The translations under genes and the position numbers were made by a program. Shown in pieces: positions 47,162-59,700 of a stretch of 64,000 nucleotides of DNA; position 1 is the stretch's first letter; each line of letters starts with the position of its first letter. This DNA is from Parapristionchus giblindavisi (Eukaryota > Nematoda > Chromadorea > Rhabditida > Diplogasteridae): contig CALSFV010000096.1 of NCBI GenBank assembly GCA_943737045.1, positions 186,001-250,000 on the forward strand, read 5' to 3'. The notes under the pieces are model-generated. The model searched no databases. It saw only the letters and a program-made list of their open reading frames with translations, and was not told where the DNA came from.

Positions 47162-50100
47162 TTAATATCCATTCTTATATGGACGAAGATGGGGAGGAAG
47201 AGGTTGATCATAGAAAACTACTGGTGACAACATTGGAACATTTACATATAATGGGTTACTGTATCCAGGGTTACTATAGACTGCTTGAGGATTACTGTAT
47301 GGTGTCTGGGCGGGGTTACTGTAGACTGCTTGAGGACCACCGTATATCATCTGGGAGGGGCTACCGTATACGGACTGAACGGGGTTACCGTATGCCGATG
47401 GAGCTGTGTATCCGTTGTTCTGAAATACATAATATTGATTAGTTCAATAATATGAGTCGTATTGGTCAACTTACTCCATATGGGGGAATAGTAGGAGTAG
47501 CAGTAGTTGTAGTCGACTCTGTTACATCCTAAATCAATAATATTATACATATTGATCTTTGATCTTTCTTCATACCCTTGGAATAGTCGTGGTAGATGGC
47601 CTCTTTGTAGTTGTTGGAGTAGGAGTGGTCATCTTAAGAGATATTCAAATAGATATATTATATTAGATTGTAAAATATCTTACCCTTGTTGTAGTTGTCT
47701 GAGTCGTTCTTGGGGAATACGTCTTCCAGTATTCAGCAGCACCCTTAATTAATATATCATTTATCAATCAATGTTCATTATCGATCGAATCTTACATCCT
47801 TCGTTGTTGTGACTGGAGTAGTTGATGTCACTATGGGGATCTTCAATCAATTCAATCATTGTAATTAATATAATGTAACAGATACCGTAGTGTATACAGG
47901 GCGTACTGTAGTTGTCGTGATAGGAACTGTAGTGTATACTGGAGATACTGTAGTCTTCGTCACAGGAACCGTAACATATGGAGGGGTGTACGTTTTCCAA
48001 TACTCGACTGCTCCCTCAAAATAAATCGATAAATAATACTCTAATTATCGATTCACTTACATCCTTAGTGGAGATCGAACCAGTTGTTGTTGACGACTTC
48101 TGAAATATGGATTGATCGTTGATTACAGGTCGATTATGTTTACTTACCGTAGTAGGCTGAGTGTAGTACACATTGGGATAGTATACCGTAGTCGACTCCT
48201 ATCAAATGAATTAATCAATATTATCTCAATGATAAATCAATACCGTGGTTGGGGCTACAGTAGTTGTTGTAATCTTTTCGACTGGCTGGTATACCCACGG
48301 TTCCTGTTATAATATCATTAATCAAACAAAGCTAATCAATAAATACCGTCGTAGTTGAAGCTACAGTAGTCGTTGTGGGAGCCTTAGTCGTAGAATCAAA
48401 TGGTTGATACCTCCATGGCTTTAAATAGGAAACAATCAATTGATGATTCTATTGGTAGATCAGTAACCTCAGTTGTTGTAGTTGTACGAGCAGTTGTTGT
48501 GGTAGACTCAAATGGAGCATAGTTCCAAGGCTCCTGCAATAATTTTAGTCAATCAATAATCAACATAATTAAATCAATACTGTAGTTGTAGGAGCTACGG
48601 TAGTCGTGGTCGTTGTGGGAGCTTCCGTGGTTGTGGTAGACTCAATCGGCACATAGATCCAAGGCTCCTGCAACGACCTAATCAATCAATAATCAATATT
48701 AATAAATCGATACCGTAGTTGTAGGAGCTACAGTAGTCGTTGTCGTCGTGGGAGCTACCGTAGTCGTTGTCGTAGTGGGAGCTACCGTAGTCGTTGTCGT
48801 CGTGGGAGCTTCCGTGGTCGTGGTAGACTCAATCGGCACATAGATCCAAGGCTCCTACAATGATTTTAGTCAATGAATAATCAATATTACTAAATCGATA
48901 CCGTAGTTGTAGGAGCTACCGTAGTCGTTGTCGTAGTGGGAGCTACCGTAGTCGTTGTCGTCGTGGGAGCTTCCGTGGTTGTGGTAGACTCAATCGGCAC
49001 ATAGATCCAAGGCTCCTACAATGATTTTCGTCAATGAATAATCAATATTAATAAATCGATACCGTAGTTGTAGGAGCTACTGTAGTCGTTGTCGTAGTGG
49101 GAGCTACCGTAGTCGTTGTCGTCGTGGGAGCTTCGGTGGTCGTGGTAGACTCAATCGGTACATAGATCCAAGGCTCCTGCAACGACCTAATCAATCAATA
49201 ATCAATATTAATAAATCGATACCGTAGTTGTAGGAGCTACCGTAGTCGTTGTCGTAGTGGGAGCTACCGTAGTCGTTGTCGTCGTGGGAGCTTCCGTGGT
49301 CGTGGTAGACTCAATCGGTACATAGATCCAAGGCTCCTGCAACGACCTAATCAATCAATAATCAATATTAATAAATCGATACCGTAGTTGTAGGAGCTAC
49401 AGTAGTCGTTGTCGTCGTGGGAGCTACCGTAGTCGTTGTCGTAGTGGGAGCTACCGTAGTCGTTGTCGTCGTGGGAGCTTCCGTGGTCGTGGTAGACTCA
49501 ATCGGCACATAGATCCAAGGCTCCTACAATGATTTTAGTCAATGAATAATCAATATTAATAAATCGATACCGTAGTTGTAGGAGCTACCGTAGTCGTTGT
49601 CGTAGTGGGAGCTACCGTAGTCGTTGTCGTCGTGGGAGCTTCCGTGGTTGTGGTAGACTCAATCGGTACATAGATCCAAGGCTCCTGCAAAGACTTGAAT
49701 CAATCAATAATCAATATTTCCAGATGTGCTTATATTTATCGCATTTTTCACACCTCTAATCTCAAGCTTTAATCACGTCTTTTCATCACTTATGTAAGAC
49801 CTATACTTGAATATGCGTCTGAACTGTGGTCACCCCATGAAGATCATCTAATAAAGCTCATTGAAAAAGTACAAAGGACTTACACTCGTCGCGTTTTCTA
49901 TAAATGCAAGCTACCGTATGCTTCATATCCTGATAGATTATCATTACTCAAACTAGAGCCTCTTGAATTGCGCCGCAAACTACCTGATCTTTATTTTACC
50001 TATAAAGCTACTTATTGATCTTGACAATCCTTCTTTCTTTATTCCCTCTATAAATACTAGATCTTCCCGCAGACACGCATTCCAATATCGTACGCACAAT

Positions 50101-52892
50101 GCTAAATCTACTCGCTTCTCGAACTTCATATCAAATCGTGTTGTTAGTAATTGGAATAAACTTAGTAATAATTCTATTATCTGCCTCTCAGCTAAATCTT
50201 ACCAGAAATGTATTAATTTGTCGTTACTCGAAACGTAATAATTAATTGTTATTTCTTTGCTACCTAAGTTGTGGCATCGTATTTTATGTAATTCATCACG
50301 ATATCAATTATTGCTATTATAATTTATCCTTGTAATGCATAAAATTATTATTATTAATATTAATAAATCGATACCGTAGTTGTAGGAGCTACAGTAGTCG
50401 TTGTCGTCGCGGGAATTTCCGTGGTCGTGGTAGCCTCCTAAACGATATTGTGATTAGATGGAAAAAATTAATCTGAAGAGATACAGTGGTGGTGGTTACG
50501 GTAGTTGGGACTTGCGTTGTTCTGGTCGTAGTGGGAGGATCCTGAATATAAATTCAATAAATCAATGAAGTATATCAACATACCGTAACCGTAGTCGTGG
50601 TAGGAGCCAGAGTGGTAGTTGTTGTACGAGGAGTGAATGTACTCCAGTATTCATAAGCTCCTGGCTAAAATTGATCTTTGATCTTTTTGATTTAGTTAGT
50701 GATGACAAACCACAGTTGTTCTGGTTACCGGCAACGCTTCCGTCTGCAAGAGCACTAATGAATTCAATCGATAATGTTCATCTACCGTGATTTCTACAGT
50801 AGTCGTTGGAGCCTCACTCGTTCTAGTTGTCGTTGTAGTATACTCTGTTGTTGGAACCTTAATGATCAATCGTTGATTCAAAGTACCAATATACAGTATA
50901 CCTCAGTCGTCGTAGTGGTAGAAGACACGGTAATTGCGGGAACCTGAATCAATCGATACTACAGTATAACAAGAGAATACCGTACTTCTGATGTCGTGGT
51001 AGGCGCAAGAGTAGTGGTAGTTGTTCTCGGGGTGAACGTACTCCAATATTCGTAAGCACCAGGCTGTATCAATATATTGATCTTTGATCTTTTAATATTT
51101 CAAACTAACCACTTCAGTTGGACGACTTGTTGTACTAGGAATGGCCTCCGTCTGCAAGATCCTCCATTCTCAAAGATCAAAAATCAATTTAAATTACCGT
51201 AATTTCGATCGTCGTTGTGGGAGCCTCTGTAGTTGTTGTCGATGTGGAGACTACTGTAGTCGGAGCTTCGGTCGTCGTTGTCGTAGTGGCCTACAATCGA
51301 TCAATAATTTGATATTTGCTACATATTATATTGTACGGCATACCTCTGTCGTAGTGGGAGCCTCTGTTGTTGTTGTTGTAGTGTAGACTACAGTAGTAGG
51401 AGCTTCAGTCGTTGTTGTTGTAGTGGCCTACAATCAATCAATAATGGGTTCATGTACTATAGTATACCTCAGACGTCGTGGTGGGAGTCTCGGTCGTCGA
51501 TGTCGTCGATTTGGGTGTATATGTACTCCAGTATTCATATGCTCCAGGCTAAAATTGATCTTTGACCTCAATCATTGATCCTAGACAACTAACCACTTCA
51601 GTAGGACGAGTTGTTGTTACTGGAAGAGTAGTGGTTGATACAGTAGTAGGGACTTCCGTTGTCGTTGTAGTAGTCGGAGCCTCTGTTGTCGTGGATCGTA
51701 CAGTAGTCGGTGTTTCAGTCGTTGTGGTTGTGGTGGGAGCCTCAAATAACTATAATTATTAGTTTCAAATACAGATAAACAATTGAGCAATTTCTAAACT
51801 ATAATGACTGATAATCAGTCATACCACAGTAGTTGTTGTGTATACGGTAGTTGTAGTAGTTGGAGCCTGAATCATATACCTTTTTAACCTTGACTATATT
51901 GATTGATTGCAATATTATTCATACCTCAGTTGTCGTTGTGGTCGTGTAAGGAGTAGTTGTGGTGGTTGGAGTCTGAATGGATCAATTATCGATTGATCAT
52001 TAGATATTGATTACTTGAGTAGTAGTAGTAGTGGTTGTTGTGGGAGCTACGGTAGTCGATGTAGTAGTTGACTCCTATAAAGCAATTAATACATTATAGA
52101 ACATCCAAAGATTTGATCGGAATTAGATCGTATGGAAACATTTCATAGTACAACATATATCAGATATATTACCTGTGTAGTAGTAGTAGATGGAGTAGTT
52201 GATAGAGTAGATGGATCAGTTACAGTAACCTGAATACAATATATAAAAGAAGTATGGAGAATCGTATTCATAAAGACAAGAAAAGAAATCACTATTTATT
52301 AAAGATTATGATGATAACTATAAACCTGTGTGTATGGATTGGGTTTCGTTCCATAAATGGCAGACTCAGGTCCATATCCATAGTAATCATCTGGTTTCTA
52401 TAATCAATATCATCAAATCGATATGATAGGTATTAATCATACAGTAGTAGTAGGAGATGGTGTGGTTACTGTAGCCCAATACTCTTGAGCTCCTTTTGAT
52501 GCATAATATTTATATCTCCTGAATTAATTAAAAAATCAATAATTTAGACGTTAATTAAACCTCGTCGTCTTATTCGGTCCTCCTGTGGAAGCAGTTGACC
52601 AATATTCTGATGCTGCTTTCTATAATGAGATCAAAGATCAAACTACAACGTTCATAGATCAACTTACGCTGTTGACTGTAGTGGTAGGAATTGGATCAGA
52701 TGCCGGAGTAATCGGAGCCTAAAACAAAAGATCAGAGATCAAAGATCAAAATGAGATATAGTATACTCCTCCATAAGATTGTTGTGGAAGTGATGGATCA
52801 ACCGTTGGAATAACCCAATTCAAAGGCATAAGACCATATCCATCACCATTGATTAGAGGAATTAGAAGAGAAGAGATGAAGAGATATCTCAT
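47162..52892 (-). CDS. Thr-rich mucin-like secreted protein with tandem phase-0 exons (~39 exons)
   Basis: The signal peptide MRYLFISSLLIPLING is encoded by 52892-52767, with ATTCAG directly before the ATG. About 39 small exons follow, nearly all phase 0-0; the product is roughly 1,050-1,100 residues with no cysteine. Two aromatic modules alternate with TTTTT/AP runs. Module A is an (A/G)AxEYWxT type, at least seven times (52668-52443, 51550, 51065, 50665, 48010, 47745). Module B is EPWIYVPIESTTTT, about seven near-identical copies in 48580-49690 plus variants EPWNYAPFES, PWRYQPFDS and EPWVYQP. The last exon (47419-47162) encodes YSNP/AVYSNP repeats and ends ...LRPYKNGY. Early exons: 52718-52668, 52619-52561, 52518-52443. 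Heavy O-glycosylation and a cuticle, glycocalyx or matrix role are inferred from Thr/Pro content. It matches no family I can name. A LINE splits the array. Confidence 0.75.
48580..50440 (-). repeat. Tandem exon-plus-intron array inside the mucin-like gene
   Basis: Eight copies of one exon and its intron follow each other with a unit of about 160-190 bp: 48580-48670, 48713-48857, 48900-49019, 49060-49180, 49221-49340, 49381-49526, 49569-49686 and a shorter copy at 50373-50440. The intron sequence (AATCAATCAATAATCAATAT on the plus strand) is copied along with the exon. Copies vary in the number of internal VAPTTTTTT units (one to three), so both whole-exon and within-exon expansion have occurred. 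Confidence 0.85.
49724..50357 (+). mobile_element. LINE fragment inserted in the tandem exon array
   Basis: On the plus strand, opposite to the host gene, the RT C-terminal region is visible: PILEYASELWSPHEDH, KVQRTYTRRVFYKCKLPYAS and YPDRLSLLKLEPLELRRK, then after a frameshift ISNRVVSNWNKLSNNS. The 3' tail is ATTATTATTAATATTAAT. The junctions fall in the intron motif CAATATT, present on both sides. It is 5'-truncated and frameshifted, hence dead. Its C-terminus is related to the fragment at 18067-18365. Confidence 0.75.
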
Positions 52893-53458
52893 CTGAATAA
52901 TTAATCGGATGAAAGTAGAGAATGTATAAAGATGAAGATAAAGTTATCATATAATCAAAGAAAGTTGTAATGAAGAAGACAATAGCCAATGATACGAAAT
53001 GAATGAATAAGTGAAGAAGAATAGTCCCTTCCCCTCTTGATAGATTGTTGTTTATTATCTCAATGATCTACCTTTCCCTCTTGTATTGATTGATTCTGTC
53101 CATATTCCTTTCTTCTCAGAGTTCATCAAACCAATATCTTGTTTTGGTTTTTATTCAGTGGAAGGTTCTGGATAAACTACAAGAGTAACAAGTCACATAT
53201 TGATATAATAGAGCATAGATTGGATTGATAGAAATGTACACAAATTGTGATATATCGAGTCTTGTAAATCCAATGAATAGGAATGTAATACATGTTGGAT
53301 ATATCACGAATATGAGTAAACCTCGTTAGACGACGCTATGATCACATTCTAAGACCACTATCTCTACCTCTCGTTATTCTACCTCTCTCTTTATCTCTCC
53401 TTCTACATCGATATAAGCCTGAATCACCTACTCAATCTTATGACAATTTCATATTAGA

Positions 53459-56400
53459 ATGACCATCAACGAAACTTCCCTGGCCGTTACTCTTTCTATT
53501 CTTGATCAATATATTCATTACAATTATATTGTTCAATTGATAATTGGATTCATTTCTCTAATCTTCTGTATATTCTTAAGCATCATTGTAATTCGGTGAG
53601 TATACCTCAATGAGATCATAAAATACTTATTGAATATGTTAAATCATTAGCCATACTCCACAAGAGACTGGAGGAGCGAAGAAATGGATGATACTTTTTC
53701 AATTTCTAGGATGCCTTTTAAATGTATTCATTTATTCTTTATCACAACCATTTCCGATTTATCCCCATAAGGTATGTTTTATATCTCCAAAACGTCGACA
53801 AGGAAGATTGTAGATAGTACTTTTCACTGGACCTTTTCGTTCTTTTGGAGATGATGTAACTCCAATTCTATTCATAATATGGTATGTATTAAATTGTATA
53901 ATCATCTACATTAATGTATATTCGAGGTCTTCGAATATGTCTTTTCTCGCTTGTATTACAGTGACAACTTCATTCAATCATTACATTGAGACTATGCAAC
54001 AATTCAAGTCATTAGTTTGTTCATTTATTTCTTTTTTTCCCCGATAATACTTGGTTAGTAATAATTTCATAATTTATGGATTTTTTATTAAGTCGATGCA
54101 TACATTTTTAGAAAATAAAACAACCTTATCTCTAGAGTTAATAAGCACAACAATTAAATGTATGATCTGTATTCTTCGATAGCACGATATTGTCATCGAT
54201 TAGGCAAATTAGCAATTCCCCCAAAGAACTACCGAATCTATGACTTAAAAATAGTCAATGAATATCCAATAGTCCCTAATTGTAAAGGAAAATGTCCGTC
54301 TTATAATGTGGTAACTGGATGATGAGCCATCAATAACTGTCCAGGTCATTATCAATAGCTTACTTATTGTTATCAATTTGGGGTTGAGCGGTGTATTTTT
54401 TTCGAGACGGGCGATTTGTTTTGTGATTGATTGAAGTGGAGTAAGTATGATAATTCACGAGCCCATGACCATTCTCTTCCTCCGGCTTTCGATGAGTTCT
54501 TATACAGAATTTCATATGCATCCATGATGGTGGTTAAAGGTGGACTCCCGCGAATATTTTCGTGAACAAACTGTGCAGATAGAATCATAGCAAAAGTTAT
54601 TCTACATACCGTACACTCTTTATTTTATGATGATTCAGCTTATTGATCGCTAGAAACATGAATGAATCATCAGGCCCCGTGCAGGGAAAGGCGCGCTTTT
54701 TGAAAATAGGAAAGTTCGGCAATAGGATTCGAACCCACGACCATGCGCTTTCTAGTCAGACGTTTTACCACTACGCTAAGGGAACGATAGGTAGTCTCCC
54801 TATCTTCTTGCATATCACTACACCCTTGCATAAGCGAGATGTAGGAAATTTGCATGATAATTCGCGGGTCTCCACCTTTAAAGGTGGAGTCCCTCGAATA
54901 TTTTCGTAAAGAAACTGTGAAGACAGAAAGGTAGCAAAAGTTATACTACTTACCGTACACTATTTATTTTGAGATGATTCAGCTTATTGATCGCTAGAAA
55001 CATGAATGAACTGTCAGGCTCGTGCAGGGAAAGGCGCGCTTTTTGAAAATTGAGGAAATTCGGCAATAGGATTTGAACTTGCGACAAAAGGGTAACGATT
55101 CTGAACGTTAACCGCTGCGCTATGGGATAGATGAGTATTTGCGCTAACTTCTCGCATATCACTTGGCATCTGCCACTAAGGGAACTGATGTTAATGCAAG
55201 CAATGCCCACTGAGGTTACGCGATCTGATTAGCAGTTCAAAGAACGAAAAATTCAAAACAATTAATCGACCTATAATAATATTTAAATTTTTCATTTTTA
55301 CTTTTCAGGCAGAAGAATTTCATATTAGAATGGTTTCGTAAACTTTCTATGAAAGAACGAATATTCGCTTATTCAATATTCCATTTTATTGTCATTGGTA
55401 TGTCCTCAGTTACACTGTATCTCTCAACCGATTATCACGTAAGCTTACAAGAGAATATGCTTTCATTATTTTCATTGAATTATTATAGAAATCGATAAAT
55501 GGTCCTTTGACTTCTGAACTTTCTCGTGAGTATGGACTAATGCGTTTAGAAAGTAAATCAGGAACTCTTGAGGTACAGATTATATCATACATTATAATTC
55601 ATTTAATTGTTATTTTATAAATAGATCCTTGCTACTAGTTTCACTCTATTCATAACATTCTACATTGCAATGAATATTTATATGAAAAATGCAGTTAATC
55701 GTGAATTAGAAGAGGTATTTGGTGTTTAAATTAGCATAATATACTATGTATTAATAACTAATAACGGCCGAAACACCATGGAGCACAATTATTATTATTT
55801 ATAAGTTCACATCTTAAAACTTATATTTATTGTACATGCAATCATATACTTGTACAATTTCATTTATTCATTTACTATTACAGTTACGTCCCTCATTGTC
55901 TCCACGTACATATAAGATAATAGTAAGAATGACTCGATTACTCAGAATCATCTCTTTTAATCCAATCATTTTCTTCTACTTACCAATAGGTATAATCTTT
56001 ATCCATCACTCATATCAAATCATGATTCTTAAGGTATATTCATAATGTGTGATTTCATTCTTCCATCGATTGTTTCAACTCCAGGATGGCTTATATTCTT
56101 CACTCTCACTGGCTTACGTAAGATTTTCAAAATAGTTTCTTTCATTTTTTTTCTTTTCTGTATTCTGAGATATTCCATTAGTGATGTCAAATCTTTATGT
56201 TTTATATTCAATTCCGATGATTCATATTTTCAGTTCTTTTCTCATTTTATCCATATATGTTATACGTGTCTCTTATTATTGGATTCAAATATTATCGACA
56301 AGCCTTCATATCATATCTTCTATTTCCATTTCATTGTATTCGACCTCATTCAATAATTGATATCAATGTATCAACTGACAGAAAGAATTCAAGTCTTTAA
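53459..56400 (+). CDS. Seven-transmembrane chemoreceptor, Str/Srh-type
   Basis: 355 residues in 10 exons: 53459-53595, 53651-53771, 53814-53881, 53927-54007, 55309-55438, 55489-55572, 55625-55714, 55884-55989, 56034-56117, 56234-56400; phases agree. Seven hydrophobic segments are seen: TM1 IIGFISLIFCIFLSIIVI; TM2 LFQFLGCLLNVFIYSL followed by PFPIYP; TM3 LFIIWSSNMSFLACITV; TM4 AYSIFHFIVIG; TM5 ILATSFTLFITFYI; TM6 NPIIFFYLPIGIFIM; TM7 FYPYMLYVSLIIGFKYYRQAF. Length, absence of DRY, and the final YYRQAF match nematode serpentine chemoreceptors, which sit in ciliated sensory endings. Exact family (srh, sri, str) is not certain. Intron 4 (54008-55308) is enlarged by two TTAA MITEs. The weak GTCATT donor of exon 4 and the TGTAG acceptor of exon 3 are the least certain junctions. 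Confidence 0.8.
54538..54877 (-). mobile_element. TTAA-flanked MITE with internal tRNA-like sequence, copy 1
   Basis: The ends read AGGTGGACTCCCGCGAAT and ATTCGCGGGTCTCCACCT (inverted, one mismatch). TTAA stands at 54534-54537 and 54878-54881. On the minus strand within 54715-54795 there is an A-box-like TTAGCGTAGTGGTAAAACG and a perfect B box GGTTCGAATCC at tRNA-like spacing, with anticodon-loop-like CTAGAAA between. A TTAA duplication is typical of piggyBac-class elements; tRNA-like promoters are typical of SINEs, so the combination is unusual. Confidence 0.75.
54882..55190 (-). mobile_element. TTAA-flanked MITE with internal tRNA-like sequence, copy 2
   Basis: It begins AGGTGGAGTCCCTCGAAT directly after the shared TTAA (54878-54881) and ends before TTAA at 55191-55194; the right end is more diverged. 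The minus strand carries ATAGCGCAGCGGTTAACG (A-box-like) and AGTTCAAATCC (B-box-like). It is head-to-tail with copy 1, sharing one TTAA, which suggests insertion of one into the target site of the other. Confidence 0.7.
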
Positions 56401-56746
56401 CTCTCCATTCATTCATGCCATCGTTCATTTTTCATTCATTTACTTTGTATCGAACTGGTAGAAAAGGAATAAATCAATGAAATGACCAGAACTTACTCAT
56501 GAGTGGTTAAACAATGAAATCATTTCTTGTACTCACACACTCTCTCTCCCTCTCCTTCACCCTCTCCCTCTCCTTCTCCCTCTCCCTCTTTCCCTCCCTC
56601 TCCCTCTCCCTTTTTCCCTCGTTTCGTGTGTTCTTTACTCTTTACTTAAGTCAATCCTCTTCAACCACTCATTTACTGTTTATTCATACAATTTCTCATT
56701 CTCTACTTAATCTCATTCATTCTAGTTCCGTTCCATTCAATTCAAT

Positions 56747-59700
56747 ATGTTCTTGATACTATTATTTGTCTCATCACTTTCACTTTCATTTGCAGCAGGT
56801 AATCAATCAATTCAATCATATCATTCATCTTATCAAATTCCTTATCAGATTGTTCATTATCTCGTGATTCGGGTGTTCCCTGTAATGAAGGAAAAGCATC
56901 ATTCTCATTCTATTTTGATCCAAGATCAAGTTAGTTTTCATGGCACTAGGTCGAATGAGAACCGTTGAATAATAACCGACTGGATGATAACCATTTGCAT
57001 ACTTTGTCTGTTCATTAGTTCTTGTTTCTCATATGCAAATGGTTATCATCCAGTTGGTTATTTTTCATCGGTTCTCATTCGACCTAGTGCCGTTTTCATA
57101 TTCTATCGAGTTGTCATAATGAACGAAATCTTCTCCAGAAGTGTGTCAGCCTTTCTCCTATAAAGGATGTGGAGGAAATTCAAATCGTTTCACAACAAAA
57201 GATGAATGTATATCAACATGTTCATCTACACCATCAACTACTATATCTTCATCTTCCTCATCTAATCAACGATTAACTTCTCCTGGATCTCAATGGCTTC
57301 AAGGTTCAATTCAATCATTCATTCTTTCATATAATCTATTCTCTAGCTGATAAATGTGGATCAAACTATTTGATTCCTAATCATCAATATATTGATTGTC
57401 ATGGAGGTCGTTGTCCTCCTTCTCATACATGTCAAAATGGAGTTTGCTGTCCAACAAAAGGTTCAATCTCTCTTTTGATTCTATAGTCATTAATCAATTG
57501 GCGCCAATGATTGTCAATGTATCGTACGCGAAACAAATTCCGCCCCATTTTACAATCTATTTGTAAAATCAACAATCAGTTTGTAAAAGATTGTTGTTTT
57601 AACAATCACATCGCAATATTCGCTTTTTGTGGGGCGAATGTTTTTTTTGCTGCTTATTTTTCTTTGAATATGACATCTAGATCAAATTTCGATCGAAAAA
57701 TAATGAAAAGAATGTACTTTGATGCTTGGAACATTTATTTTCGTTTCTGGAAAAGTCAGTTCACGATTCCCAAAACTACAAACTACAATTTCATTTTGCC
57801 AGCTCGTAGCCTCGTGTTTTTGTTTTTTCACCGTTGATTACTGTTCATGTGTTTATAATTTCGTTATTTTGCTTCTAAATGATTTATACGCAATTACTTC
57901 CAGGTCCACTAACGTCGCTAACTCTCGGAATAGGAAGATCAACGCAGGACAAGGGTCAACTTCCACATTTAACACATCAGAGAAGTTTTTCTTCCATTTA
58001 TTTCCATTTCACTTATCATTATCTCTTTATTTCACTTCAATATATTGTGGAATGTAGCGTACTGTAAACATGGTACTTTGTGTTTCCTTTGAGGTGCAAC
58101 GAGGGAAGCCGTTGAGTCGTCCAGCTCCGTCGTAGTCAACGTCTTTGTCGTCTAATTCATCGAGGTTGGTATTTATCCGTAACATTCATTCACTTTTGTG
58201 TTTATCTCATGAGAAGGATGCATGCATTTATCTGCGAGACTCACAGATACCTGCAGTTCGGGATTTGTTTTGGGAATAAGGTGCAAAAAAACGATAACCC
58301 ATAGTTACAACAACGAATTTTATTTTCTGTTGCTAATGCCTTTATCTTTCAGAACACTCTTCGCTATCTTCACCTACTAATCCATCTACACAAGTGACGT
58401 GCGCTTTGAATTCAATATCGTTGGTATCAATTTTATAATTATGGCCACAACTAGATGGATGTCTAACAATTGAAGAATTAGTATGGTCCGCCTAAGTCTG
58501 AACGGGTTTTGAATTGACTAAACTGTGAGCACGCTAAAAGAAATATACAAAGACGCTCAGTGCAAATTGCCAATTTTATTGTAATAGAAAGTTTTTTCAG
58601 CTCTTTGAAACCGTCAACGATGCTGAAGTCAACAAGTATGATCCTCAATGAGGTGTTATCTTCACCGTTTCTTTTGTTGTAATTCATTTATTCGCATTCA
58701 TCGATCTTATATTGATCTATTAGATAAAGCATGAGAAGAACCTCTGTAGTTTATAAATTAATATGCTTTATTCAAAAATTGTTAAAAATCTTGGATGGAC
58801 ATCCGATCGCACGTAAGACTCTGCCAAGTTGTCCTCGAGAATCAAACCACACTGAGAGCAAACTTACCCAAATATGGGTAATAGATTTGCCAACTTACGA
58901 TACTTGTGTACACGATTTGCCCACATTCGGGCAAATGGTAGCCCAAAAACCACCGATTTGCCCATATACAGGCTAGCATTTGTCTGAATATGGGCCAATC
59001 GTTCGCCAACAAACGGCATTCGGGTAAATTTAATCTCTGTGCACTCCATCAAGAACTCATCTAGAATTAGATACAGTAGTCACAAATACGAGCGAATATT
59101 ATTGATTGATAATAACCATTGGACTCGATCGACGTCTCGATGTATTTGTAGCTGAAGGTGGACTCAATACAATGTCCACCTTCAGCTACAAATACATCGA
59201 GAGATTTGTCAAGCATGGTCATCAGATCTGTAGCAAATATTAATGACAATTAGTAGTAAATGATGAACCTTTATCGATTGAAGTTAATATTGTTCCCGTG
59301 ACATAAGCACAAAAGTGAATGAATGTTACGGATAAATACCAACCTCGATGAATTAGACGACAAAGACGTTGACTACGACGGAGCTGGACGACTCAAAGGC
59401 TTTCCTCGTTGCACCTCAAAGGAAACACAAAGTACCATGTTTACAGTACGCTACATTCCACAATATATTGAAGTGAAATAAAGAGATAATGATAAGTGAA
59501 ATGGAAATAAATGGAAGAAAAACTTCTCTGATGTGTTAAATGTGGAAGTTGACCCTTGTCCTGCGTTGATCTTCCTATTCCGAGAGTTAGCGACGTTAGT
59601 GGACCTGGAAGTAATTGCGTATAAATCATTTAGAAGCAAAATAACGAAATTATAAACACATGAACAGTAATCAACGGTGAAAACAACAAAAACTCGAGGC

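Noticed and set aside
48580..49690. CRISPR-like array (regular repeats with spacers)
   Set aside because: The repeats are coding exons with conserved GT-AG introns in a nematode gene, and the unit exceeds CRISPR repeat size.
54700..54800. Functional tRNA gene on the minus strand
   Set aside because: The A and B boxes are good, but the anticodon stem's 3' half does not pair and the sequence is embedded in a repeated MITE, so it was annotated as part of the element.
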